A stretch of DNA of 8,380 nt from Mycolicibacterium malmesburyense (GTDB lineage: Bacteria; Actinomycetota; Actinomycetes; Mycobacteriales; Mycobacteriaceae), in NCBI RefSeq assembly GCF_001050015.1, contig NZ_CVTB01000010.1:1-8380 (forward strand). The letters are read 5' to 3'. The notes under the pieces are model-generated. The model was not told where the DNA came from. It saw only the letters and a list, made by a program, of their open reading frames with translations, and did not search any database. Shown in pieces: positions 1 to 6,777 of this stretch (its first letter is position 1; the number at the start of each line of letters is the position of its first letter). The position numbers were made by a program, and so were the translations under genes.

Positions 1-1080
1 GACGTGGTGCATCCCGCCCGCCAGGCCCGCCTGGCCGAATCCGAGTTGGCCGCCGGCGGTGTTGAGCGGGAAGTCGCCGGAAAACGTCAGGTCGTGGTCG
101 GCGACGAACTGCATGCCTTTGCCCTTCTCGCAGAACCCCGCGTCCTCCAGCGAGAGCAGCACGGTGATCGTGTAGCAGTCGTAGATGGACACCATGTCCA
201 TGTCCGAGCGCGTCAGATCGGTCATGCCGAACGCCTTTTCGGCGGCCTCGGGCATCGGGGTGTGGAGCAGGTCGGCCGCATAGGTGGGGGTCTTGAACGG
301 GACGTGCTCGCCGAAGCCCTTGATCCACACCGGCCGGTTGCGGGTCCGATTGGCGATGTCCGCGTTCGCGACGACCACCGCGGCGCCACCCACGCAGGGC
401 ATGACGATCTCGAGCATGTGCAACGGGTCGGCGATGATCGGGCTGGCCAGCACGTCGTCGACGGTGAGCGGCTTGTCCTTCCAGATCGCGCCCTCGGTGT
501 GATTGGCGTTGACCCGCTGGTCGACGACGATCTTGGCCATCGCCCGCTCGTCGTAACCGTAGACCGCACCGTAGCGGGTCGCCACCTGACCGTAGGGCCC
601 GTTCTGGCCGAGGTTGCCGTACGGGATTTCGAATTCCGCCTGGGGAGAGCCGTATTGGTTGCTCGACGAACCGAAGAACACCGCGTCCACCAACGGCTTC
701 GGCTTCTTCTCCGACATCGGCGTGATGTAGCGCGCCGGCAGTGCGCACAGCACCACATCGCACAGACCCAGTTCGACGGCCGCGGCCGCCCGCCACACCA
801 TCGCGGCCGCGCTGGCGCCGCCGAGGTCGACGAGTTCGGCGAAATTCGCTCCCACGCCGAGGTATTCGGCGATGGTTGACGGTACGAAGATCTCCGACTC
901 CGCCAGGTGCGAGGTGACGATGCCGTCGACGAGCTCGCCCGATAGCCCCGCGTCGTCGAGCGCGGCCGCCCCCAATTCCGCCCACTGCTCCAGCGTGAAC
1001 GGCGCCGGGGCGGCCTTGTTCATCCGCTCCGGCGGGAGCTCGACATAGCCGACGATCGCGGCTTCACCACGTAGTCCCAT
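1..1080 (-). CDS. Thiolase-like lipid-transfer protein (Ltp/SCP2-thiolase superfamily), 3' end outside window
   Basis: This is the first 360 codons of a thiolase-superfamily protein of the actinobacterial Ltp type; the frame stays open to the left edge. The ATG at 1080 is preceded by AGAAGGA (1086-1092) five bases away, and the protein opens MGLRGEAAIVGY, as these proteins usually do. Members lack true thiolase chemistry; some (Ltp2 with a DUF35 partner) are retro-aldolases that cleave steroid side chains. Here the usual nucleophilic Cys region reads LGGASAAAM (about 87-94) without Cys. A SIYDCYT motif lies at 298-304. The C-terminal GHP loop is changed to GGQLGFGQAGLAGG (343-356), so its His is also missing. 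A beta-ketothiolase is therefore unlikely; an aldolase or acyl-CoA-binding role is inferred. It is the third gene of the minus-strand operon, 19 bases after the acyl-CoA dehydrogenase stop. Family assignment is firm; substrate is unknown. Confidence 0.9.
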   Translation of the reverse strand, partial: MGLRGEAAIVGYVELPPERMNKAAPAPFTLEQWAELGAAALDDAGLSGELVDGIVTSHLAESEIFVPSTIAEYLGVGANFAELVDLGGASAAAMVWRAAAAVELGLCDVVLCALPARYITPMSEKKPKPLVDAVFFGSSSNQYGSPQAEFEIPYGNLGQNGPYGQVATRYGAVYGYDERAMAKIVVDQRVNANHTEGAIWKDKPLTVDDVLASPIIADPLHMLEIVMPCVGGAAVVVANADIANRTRNRPVWIKGFGEHVPFKTPTYAADLLHTPMPEAAEKAFGMTDLTRSDMDMVSIYDCYTITVLLSLEDAGFCEKGKGMQFVADHDLTFSGDFPLNTAGGQLGFGQAGLAGGMHHV

Positions 1081-1099
1081 GGGTGTCCTTCTCGATTCG

Positions 1100-3319
1100 T
1101 TACTTGCGCGGCAGCCCGAGGATCATCTGGGCGATGATGTTGAGCTGGATCTCCTTGGTGCCGCCGCCGATCAGTTCGGCGGGCACTCGCAGGTAGGGCT
1201 GCACGACGTCGGAGTCGGCGGCCATCGCGGACCGGCCCGCGGAGCCGAGCGTCGCCGGGAATGTGCGCCGCAGCAGCACGTTCATCGCAACCTTCGCGAT
1301 GCTGGACGCCGGACCCGAGGCCTGGCCGTCGAGCAACCGGATGGTCTCGCGTACGCCGAGCGCCTTGATCGCGTTGGCGTAGGCGTCGAGTTCACCGAGT
1401 TCGCGCAGGAGGTCGTCGCGCGTACCATCCGGCCCTTCGGCGACATGGCGCAGCGGAGCCGCGCGGTCGTACTGCACGTATCCGCTGATGGCAGAGCGCT
1501 CTTCGGCCATCGTGGCGATGGCCAGGGCCCACCCGCCGGTCGGTTCGCCGAGGAGCATCTCGTCGGGAACGAAGACGTCGTCGAGGAAGACCTCGTTGAA
1601 CTCCAGTTCCCCGCTGGCCTGCTTGATGGGTTGGACCTCGATCCCGGGCGAGCGCATGTCGACGATGAAGTACCCGATCCCCCGGTGCTTCGGCGCGGTC
1701 GGGTCGGTCCGCGCCAGCAGCGCTCCGTAGTCGGCCCGGTGCGCCGACGAGGTCCAGATCTTGTGCCCGTGGATGCGCCATCCGCCGTCGACCTTGGTGG
1801 CCCGGGTGGTCAGCGCCGCGAGATCCGAACCCGCACCCGGCTCGCTGAACAACTGACACCACGCGAGCTCACCGCGCTGCGTGGACGGAATGAGGCGCTG
1901 CTGCACGTCTCTTGAGCCCGCCTTGATCAGCGACGGCAGGATCCACTCGGCGATGCCCAGCGACGGTCGCACCACCGAGGGGCGCTCGTTGAACTCCTCG
2001 TCGATGATCAGTTGTTGCAGCGGGCTGGCGTCGATGCCCCATGGCGGCGGCCAGTGCGGCGCGATCAAACCCGCGTCGGCGATAGCGGTGCGCTGCGCAC
2101 CGGTGGCGAAATGCTCGTAGTCGCCCTGGCGGCCGGGCCCGTCGTTGCGCAGTGCCGCGGCCCCGTCGAGGGTCTCGGCGACGCGAGCGCGGAACTCGGC
2201 TTCGGCGTCCCCGAGGTCGACCGAGAAGTCGCGTTCCGTGGTAGTGGTCAACTCGCCCAGCAGCCTGGCCCACCGGTTCCAGTCGCCGATCGATGCGGCC
2301 AGGCTGGTGGCCCGCCGCCAGTACAGATGCAGGTCGTGTTCCCAGGTGAAACCGATGGCACCGAACATCGTCAACGTGTCGAGCGCAAGATCCGGGCACG
2401 GAACGACGGCTATGAGAGCGGCTCCGGCGGCGGCGATCGCCTGTTGGTCGATCGGTTCGGATGCGGCGCGCACCGCATCCCAGGTGGCGGCGCTGGCCAG
2501 TTCGCTGTTGACCAGAAGCATTGCCGCGCTGTGTTGTAACGCCTGGAAGGTTCCGATGAGCTTGCCGAACTGCTCGCGGGTGCGCAGATGTGCGGTGGCG
2601 GCCTCCACACACCACTGCGTGATACCGGCGGCCATGCTCGCCGTCAGCGCGGTGGCGACGTATTCGGCACGGTCGGCGTCGATACCGGTGAGCACGTCGG
2701 CCTTCTCGACCGGATAGCCGGCGAGACGGATCCTCCCGACGTCCGTCAGCAGGTCGGTGCCCGCGACGTTTTCGACGGTGACCGACGGGTGCGCCGTGTC
2801 GGCGGCGACCCACACGTCGTTTCCGTCGTCGGTGGCGGCGCAGAGCAATGCGGTTGTCGCCGTGCAGATTCCCGCGAGCAGCTCGGAGTCACCCTCGATC
2901 AGCCATCGCTGGCCGTCGTCTCGGGCGGTGAACGCCGATGCGCCGGGCAACGCGAACGCGGCGGTGTGGCCGTCGGCGAGGCGCGTCAGTAGAGCTTCGG
3001 CCGGCGGTGTCGGTTCGGCCAGCAGCGCCACAGCGCCCGTGGCCACGGTTGGCAGCAGTGGCCCCGGCAGTGATGCCTTGCCCGCCGCCTCGAGCACGCA
3101 GGCGGCGTCGAGGAGGCTGCCTCCCTGCCCGCCGTAGCGTTCGGGCAGGTGTACAGCATGAAAGCCGTTGGCGGAGAACTCGTCCCACCATGACGGCACG
3201 TTGCCCTTGGCGAGCAGGTCGAAGGATTCGCGGGTGGCCGCGACAGGGGCGCGCCGCGCGGCGAACTGCGCCACCGAGTCGCTGAGCTCCCGTTGCTCGG
3301 GGGTCAGGGCGAGGCTCAT
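1100..3319 (-). CDS. Tandem (two-domain) acyl-CoA dehydrogenase, FadE type
   Basis: This 739-residue flavoprotein is about twice the length of a normal acyl-CoA dehydrogenase and carries two ACAD units. Unit 1 (about 1-355) opens [16 protein letters not shown], has the helix R-EQFGKLIGTFQALQH (247-263) and GAIGFTWEHDLHLYWRRA (320-337). Unit 2 (about 370-739) has the FAD/substrate motif FSEPGAGSDLA (491-501), KIWTSSAHRADY (520-531) and the C-terminal IGGGTKEIQLNIIA (717-730). It should introduce a 2,3 double bond into an acyl-CoA, with electrons passed to ETF. Fused FadEs of this size, such as FadE34-type enzymes, act on steroid side chains, but that substrate is only inferred here. Neither unit has Glu at the MCAD-type catalytic position (Ile344 and Gly719 by my alignment). 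Glu607 in MAEERSAISG fits the alternative IVD-type position. The start at 3319 overlaps the upstream gene by ATGA, with GGGAG five bases before it; an upstream extension of the frame would run through that gene and is rejected. Confidence 0.95.
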   Translation of the reverse strand: MSLALTPEQRELSDSVAQFAARRAPVAATRESFDLLAKGNVPSWWDEFSANGFHAVHLPERYGGQGGSLLDAACVLEAAGKASLPGPLLPTVATGAVALLAEPTPPAEALLTRLADGHTAAFALPGASAFTARDDGQRWLIEGDSELLAGICTATTALLCAATDDGNDVWVAADTAHPSVTVENVAGTDLLTDVGRIRLAGYPVEKADVLTGIDADRAEYVATALTASMAAGITQWCVEAATAHLRTREQFGKLIGTFQALQHSAAMLLVNSELASAATWDAVRAASEPIDQQAIAAAGAALIAVVPCPDLALDTLTMFGAIGFTWEHDLHLYWRRATSLAASIGDWNRWARLLGELTTTTERDFSVDLGDAEAEFRARVAETLDGAAALRNDGPGRQGDYEHFATGAQRTAIADAGLIAPHWPPPWGIDASPLQQLIIDEEFNERPSVVRPSLGIAEWILPSLIKAGSRDVQQRLIPSTQRGELAWCQLFSEPGAGSDLAALTTRATKVDGGWRIHGHKIWTSSAHRADYGALLARTDPTAPKHRGIGYFIVDMRSPGIEVQPIKQASGELEFNEVFLDDVFVPDEMLLGEPTGGWALAIATMAEERSAISGYVQYDRAAPLRHVAEGPDGTRDDLLRELGELDAYANAIKALGVRETIRLLDGQASGPASSIAKVAMNVLLRRTFPATLGSAGRSAMAADSDVVQPYLRVPAELIGGGTKEIQLNIIAQMILGLPRK

Positions 3320-4317
3320 ACGGACTCCCTGCGGCGCGATTTTCGGAAGAAATGGGCGGCGGCGGCGATCGCGTCGGGAGTGGGCGACGGTTGCCAACCC
3401 AGTTCGCGAACCGCTTTCGAGTGATCCATCGGTGTCATGGTGTGCATCAGCCGGATGTTCAGCGGCGTCAGCATGGTGTCGCGGCCGCGGATGCGGGCGA
3501 GCCAGCTGCTCGGGTAGCTCGCGGCGGCCATCGCCGCGATTGGGATGCGCCGCCGGGGCGGTGCGACTCCGACTGCGGCACATCCGGCTTCGAAGATCTC
3601 GCGTGCACTCATCCACCGCTCGGAGATGATGTAGCGCTCGCCGATCCGGCCGCGTTGACCCGCGAGGATCAAAGCCTCGGCGGCGTCCTCGATGCCGACG
3701 GTTTCGCTCTCGAAACCGTCGATGTAGAAAGGCATCTTGCCTCGTACGGCCGCCGAGAGCAGACCGCCATGCGGTGTCGGCAGCCAGTCCCCCGGCCCGT
3801 ACGTGTTCGAGACGCACATCGCGACCGCGGGCAGTCCCTTCTCGGCGCTGCAGCGCAGCACCATCTGTTCGGCCTGCACGCGGCTGCGGACGTAGTCGCC
3901 GCCGATGTCGAGCCAGTTGTGGGCGGTGGTTTCGTCCACCGACCCGTCCGTGGACCGTCCGATCGTGGCGATCGAGCTGGTGAACACGAAGCGGTGCAGG
4001 TCCGCGTCGACCGCGACGTCGAGCACGGACTTCGAGCCGTCGACGTTGGTGCGCCACATCGGGGCCGGGTCGAGCAGCCACGGCCGCGCGTCGACGACGC
4101 AGTAGTACACGACATCGCATCCGCGCATCGCCGAGCGCACGCTGTCCGCGTCGAAGATGTCGCCGCGCCGGATGTCGACGGGCAACCCGGCGATGCCGCG
4201 AGTGGAGCTGGTCGGGCGGATCAGCACCCGCACGTCGTCGCCCCGGGCGGCCAACCGCTTGGTGACGTGCGAACCCAGAAAGCCGCTGGCGCCGATGACG
4301 AGCTTGGTCGATGTCAC
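3316..4317 (-). CDS. NAD(P)-dependent epimerase/dehydratase family reductase (extended SDR, DFR/3beta-HSD-like)
   Basis: This is a 333-residue extended short-chain dehydrogenase if translated from the GTG at 4317. The N-terminus [17 protein letters not shown] gives the Rossmann GxxGxxG at residues 9-15, followed by [15 protein letters not shown], which favours a nucleotide-binding Arg. [10 protein letters not shown] (111-120) supplies the active-site Ser. The usual YxxxK is YVRSR (142-146), so Lys is replaced by Arg. NTYGPGD (171-177) is typical of the family. Such proteins oxidise or reduce a ring or side-chain hydroxyl/ketone; the substrate cannot be told. It heads the operon and overlaps the acyl-CoA dehydrogenase by ATGA. 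The same frame also opens at a TTG at 4377, but that lies upstream of the predicted transcription start, and the Rossmann strand begins at once after the GTG. The nearest strong ribosome site (GGAGGGG, 4338-4344) serves a 5-codon leader instead, so the exact start is less certain than the gene. Confidence 0.9.
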   Translation of the reverse strand: MTSTKLVIGASGFLGSHVTKRLAARGDDVRVLIRPTSSTRGIAGLPVDIRRGDIFDADSVRSAMRGCDVVYYCVVDARPWLLDPAPMWRTNVDGSKSVLDVAVDADLHRFVFTSSIATIGRSTDGSVDETTAHNWLDIGGDYVRSRVQAEQMVLRCSAEKGLPAVAMCVSNTYGPGDWLPTPHGGLLSAAVRGKMPFYIDGFESETVGIEDAAEALILAGQRGRIGERYIISERWMSAREIFEAGCAAVGVAPPRRRIPIAAMAAASYPSSWLARIRGRDTMLTPLNIRLMHTMTPMDHSKAVRELGWQPSPTPDAIAAAAHFFRKSRRRESV

Positions 4318-4331
4318 CGGCGGTCGACCAT
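4314..4331 (-). CDS. Possible 5-codon leader ORF (MVDRR)
   Basis: An ATG at 4331, six bases after the excellent ribosome site GGAGGGG (4338-4344), opens a frame of five codons (MVDRR) ending in TGA at 4316-4314. That stop overlaps the GTG start of the epimerase gene (4317) as GTGA. The arrangement suggests translation by coupling or re-initiation. Short upstream ORFs are known to be common in mycobacteria. A one-base sequence error that split the true N-terminus from the gene is the main alternative. Confidence 0.4.
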   Translation of the reverse strand: MVDRR

Positions 4332-4337
4332 TCTCGT

Positions 4338-4344
4338 CCCCTCC
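4338..4344 (-). promoter_or_regulatory. Strong ribosome-binding site (GGAGGGG)
   Basis: On the minus strand GGAGGGG lies six bases before the ATG at 4331 but 20 bases before the GTG at 4317, too far for direct use there. It therefore bears on which start is used: the leader ORF, with re-initiation at the overlapping GTG, rather than direct initiation of the epimerase. Confidence 0.55.
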
Positions 4345-4350
4345 ATTTTC

Positions 4351-4369
4351 ACGAGACGCAACGTCTCGT
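4351..4369. promoter_or_regulatory. Perfect inverted repeat, probable TetR operator
   Basis: ACGAGACG-CAA-CGTCTCGT is a perfect palindrome with 8-base arms and a 3-base centre. It lies in the divergent region between the epimerase and the TetR gene, and begins only a few bases downstream of the predicted start point of the minus-strand promoter (-10 at 4380-4385). Bound protein there would block RNA polymerase. TetR proteins bind this kind of short dyad as dimers and often regulate divergent neighbours, so the adjacent regulator is the natural ligand. An extra TCTCGTC half-site occurs at 4332-4338. Binding itself is inferred. Confidence 0.6.
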
Positions 4370-4379
4370 CTTGCCAAAG

Positions 4380-4407
4380 ATTATGCAGTGCTGTCACCAT
4401 CTGTAAA
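4380..4407 (-). promoter_or_regulatory. SigA-like promoter for the epimerase-ACAD-Ltp operon
   Basis: Reading the minus strand, TTTACA (4407-4402) and CATAAT (4385-4380) each match the -35 and -10 consensus at five of six bases, with a 16-base spacer. Transcription would start near 4372-4374, leaving a leader of about 55 bases that contains the palindrome and the leader ORF. This is by far the most AT-rich patch in the region. No equally good plus-strand promoter for the TetR gene was found, although it must lie in the same 121 bases. Confidence 0.55.
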
Positions 4408-4438
4408 GCCGACCCCCGTCAGATGCGGAGTCAACCCG

Positions 4439-5011
4439 ATGGTCACCGAGGCGAAAGCGCCACGCCGCCGCAGTGAGCGGTCTCGGACGGCGATCATCGC
4501 GGCCACGAAAGAACTGCTGCTGCAGCGGGGATTCGACGGTCTGAGCATCGAGGCCGTCGCGACGCGCGCCGGCGTGGGCAAGCAGACGATCTACCGGTGG
4601 TGGCCGAGCCGCCCGGCCCTCGTCGCCGACGTGCTGCTCGAGGATGCGGACAGAATCCTCAAACCGGTCGCGCACACAGACGATCTCGTGGCCGACCTGA
4701 GCCGGTGGTCGGTCAGCCTCGCCGCCACGCTCACGAGCGAACGGGGCAACGCGATGCTGCGCATCCTGACCGTCGCGGGAATGGAGCACGAAGACGTCAA
4801 GGAGCGGATGCGAGCGGGGTTCAGCGCGCCGCTGCACGAGGGCGTGAAGGCCAGGCTGTCGGCCGACGGCCTCGACGACGAGTCATCGCAAGCGGCGGCC
4901 GACGCGATCGTCGGCGGAATCGTTTACGCCATCATCACCGAAGGTCGATCGTTTCGCCGGAGCCGCGCCGAGACGATCACCCGGACCGTCATAGCTGGAG
5001 CGTTGCAATGA
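4439..5011 (+). CDS. TetR/AcrR-family transcriptional regulator
   Basis: This is a 190-residue regulator, the usual length for TetR repressors. The DNA-binding domain covers about residues 15-62: [19 protein letters not shown] forms the first helices, and [21 protein letters not shown] (35-55) is the helix-turn-helix with its signature recognition-helix end. The C-terminal half is a helical ligand and dimer domain resembling the group with [12 protein letters not shown] HTHs. The ATG at 4439 has GGAG eight bases upstream; the frame is open further left to 4157, but that part lies over the divergent gene and control region and is not coding. The gene overlaps the hydrolase start by ATGA, so the two are probably cotranslated. 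It probably represses the divergent operon, and perhaps itself, through the palindrome at 4351-4369. The ligand is unknown; a CoA ester or steroid intermediate would fit the neighbours. Confidence 0.95.
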   Translation: MVTEAKAPRRRSERSRTAIIAATKELLLQRGFDGLSIEAVATRAGVGKQTIYRWWPSRPALVADVLLEDADRILKPVAHTDDLVADLSRWSVSLAATLTSERGNAMLRILTVAGMEHEDVKERMRAGFSAPLHEGVKARLSADGLDDESSQAAADAIVGGIVYAIITEGRSFRRSRAETITRTVIAGALQ

Positions 5012-5883
5012 CATTGTCGCCCTGCGTGTTTCGCGTATCCGGCGGTGGCGGCGTGACGATCGTCGCCGACCGCATCGGCGATCCGGGCGCACCGGCGGTG
5101 GTGTTCCTGCACGGCGGCGGACAGACGCGGCGGTCATGGGGCCGGGCGGCCGCCGCGGTCGCGGAGCGCGGATGGCAGGCCGTGACGGTGGATCTGCGCG
5201 GCCACGGCGAGTCGGACTGGTCGGACGAGGGCGACTATCGGGTCGTCAGCTTCGCGAGCGATGTTCTGGAAGTGCTCGCCGAACTGCCGCCCAATCCCGT
5301 ACTGGTCGGGGCGTCGTTGGGCGGCTTCACGTCGATGATCCTCGCCGGTGAACTCGCCCCCGAAACGGCGCGGGCGGTCGTTCTCGTCGACATCGTGCCG
5401 GACATGGACCCGTCCGGCGCGTCGCGCATCCACGACTTCATGGCCGACCGGATGCAGTCGGGGTTCGAGTCGCTGGACGAGGTCGCCGACATGATCGCCG
5501 AGTACAACCCGCACCGGCCGAAGCCGAAGGACCTCGACGGGCTGCGGACGAACCTCCGCGAACGCGACGGACGGTGGTACTGGCACTGGGACCCGAAGTT
5601 CATCGACGGAACGGCCGCGTCGCCTCCGATCGAGGTGACCGAGGTGGACCGGATGAACGCCGCGGTCGCGTCGATCCTGCGCGACAGCGTGCCCATGCTG
5701 CTCGTGCGGGGACAGATGAGCGACCTCGTCACCGAAGACCGCGCCCAGGCGTTCCTCGACCGGTTTCCCGAGATCGAGTTCGTCGACGTCAGCGGGGCCG
5801 GTCACATGGTCGCCGGCGATCGCAACGATGTCTTCGCCGGGGCGGTGGTCGATTTCGTCATCCGGCACACCGAACAGCCGTGA
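5008..5883 (+). CDS. Alpha/beta-fold serine hydrolase
   Basis: This 291-residue protein has a complete alpha/beta-hydrolase core. The oxyanion-side motif HGGG is at 35-38, DLRGHGESD at 62-70, the nucleophile elbow GASLGG places Ser at 103, a probable acid is Asp239 in [10 protein letters not shown], and GAGHM gives the catalytic His at 266. A Ser nucleophile makes an esterase, C-C hydrolase or perhydrolase-like role more likely than epoxide hydrolase or dehalogenase, which use Asp. A cap region (about 135-215), rich in Trp, Tyr and charged residues, would set specificity. No signal peptide or membrane segment is seen, so it is cytosolic. The start at 5008 overlaps the TetR stop as ATGA, with GGAG eight bases before it. 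Cotranscription with a regulator suggests it acts on the inducer or on an early ester or lactone intermediate, which is inference. Confidence 0.93.
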   Translation: MTLSPCVFRVSGGGGVTIVADRIGDPGAPAVVFLHGGGQTRRSWGRAAAAVAERGWQAVTVDLRGHGESDWSDEGDYRVVSFASDVLEVLAELPPNPVLVGASLGGFTSMILAGELAPETARAVVLVDIVPDMDPSGASRIHDFMADRMQSGFESLDEVADMIAEYNPHRPKPKDLDGLRTNLRERDGRWYWHWDPKFIDGTAASPPIEVTEVDRMNAAVASILRDSVPMLLVRGQMSDLVTEDRAQAFLDRFPEIEFVDVSGAGHMVAGDRNDVFAGAVVDFVIRHTEQP

Positions 5884-5928
5884 CCACGCGACGCTGAAGC
5901 GCGAGCCGAATCTACGAGGAGTACAGCG

Positions 5929-6774
5929 ATGACAGAGAACAGGGTCGGTCGGGTGGCGGGCAAGGTCGCCTTCATCACCGGAGCCGCGCGCGGCCAGGGG
6001 CGCGAACACGCGGTTCGGCTTGCCGAGGAAGGCGCCGACATCATCGGCGTCGACGTGTGCGACGACATCGATGCCGCCGGGTACCCCGGGCCCACGGAGG
6101 CGGACCTCGCCGACACCGCGGCACTCGTCGAGAAGTCGGGCCGCCGTATGGTGGCCGAGAAAGCCGACGTGCGCGACTTATCGAGCCTTCGCGCCGTCCT
6201 CGACCGCGCGGTGAGCGAGCTGGGCCCGGTGGACATCGTGGTCGCCAACGCCGGCATCAGCGCCAATCCGGCACCCGCCGCGATGATCGAGGAATCCGCT
6301 TGGCAGACAATGCTCGACATCAACGTGACCGGCGTGTGGCACACCGTCAAGGCGGCTCTGCCGCACATGACCAACGGCGGCGGATCGATAATCTTGGTCA
6401 GCTCGATGTTGGGGCTTCGCGGCGGTGGCTACATGGCCCACTACGCGTCGGCCAAGCACGCCGTCGTGGGTTTGATGAATTCGTTGGCCAATGAGCTTGC
6501 GCCGCAGTGGATCAGAGTCAACTCGATCCACCCTGGCAACATCCTGACACCGATGATCGACAACGATCACTTCCGTCGCACGGTGCGACCGGACCTCACC
6601 GATCCGACGATGGAGGATGCCACACAGGTCATCGGCCACTTCCACATGCTGCCGAAGCCGGTGATCGAGGCGCGCGCGGTGAGCAACGCGGTGTTGTTCC
6701 TCGCGTCCGACGAATCGCAGTACATCACCGGGGCGGCGTTGCCGGTCGACGCGGGGGCCGTCGCGAAGTTCTGA
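5929..6774 (+). CDS. Mycofactocin-type short-chain dehydrogenase/reductase
   Basis: This is a 281-residue classical SDR. TGAARGQG (18-25) binds the dinucleotide, NAG is at 107-109, and the catalytic tetrad is Asn132, Ser159, Tyr172 and Lys176 (HYASAKH). After the second strand (IIGVDVC) there is an insert of about 35 residues, roughly 44-79, with the pattern PxxxxDLADTAALVEKSGRRMVAEKADVRD. That insert is typical of actinobacterial SDRs thought to hold their NAD tightly and pass electrons to mycofactocin. It should oxidise an alcohol to a ketone or aldehyde; the substrate is unknown. GAGGAG (5916-5921) lies seven bases before the ATG. It follows the hydrolase after 45 bases with no terminator visible, so it probably belongs to the TetR-hydrolase operon. 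Its stop lies three bases from the end of the convergent gene. Confidence 0.94.
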   Translation: MTENRVGRVAGKVAFITGAARGQGREHAVRLAEEGADIIGVDVCDDIDAAGYPGPTEADLADTAALVEKSGRRMVAEKADVRDLSSLRAVLDRAVSELGPVDIVVANAGISANPAPAAMIEESAWQTMLDINVTGVWHTVKAALPHMTNGGGSIILVSSMLGLRGGGYMAHYASAKHAVVGLMNSLANELAPQWIRVNSIHPGNILTPMIDNDHFRRTVRPDLTDPTMEDATQVIGHFHMLPKPVIEARAVSNAVLFLASDESQYITGAALPVDAGAVAKF

Positions 6775-6777
6775 CTT

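Noticed and set aside
4..879. Long plus-strand open frame antisense to the Ltp gene
   Set aside because: Its translation is Arg/His/Gly/Val-rich with no recognisable motif, while the opposite strand encodes a clear thiolase-fold protein. It is a GC-rich antisense shadow.
1079..1915. Plus-strand open frame antisense to the acyl-CoA dehydrogenase
   Set aside because: It has no family motif and lies over the conserved C-terminal ACAD unit. It is a product of GC-biased third positions.
3320..4120. Upstream extension of the acyl-CoA dehydrogenase frame to a 1006-residue protein
   Set aside because: The extra part is low-complexity Arg-rich sequence out of frame over the epimerase gene. The ATG at 3319 with its ribosome site and ATGA overlap is the true start.
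4318..4377. TTG start at 4377 for the epimerase, adding 20 residues
   Set aside because: It would lie at or upstream of the predicted transcription start, has no ribosome site, and the added residues would span the palindrome.
4157..4438. N-terminal extension of the TetR gene over the divergent region
   Set aside because: It overlaps the epimerase gene and its promoter, and TetR proteins begin shortly before the helix-turn-helix, as the ATG at 4439 gives.
4597..5007. N-terminal extension of the hydrolase frame by 137 residues
   Set aside because: It lies over the TetR coding sequence in another frame, is Arg-rich and lacks motifs. The ATG at 5008 overlaps the TetR stop in the usual way.
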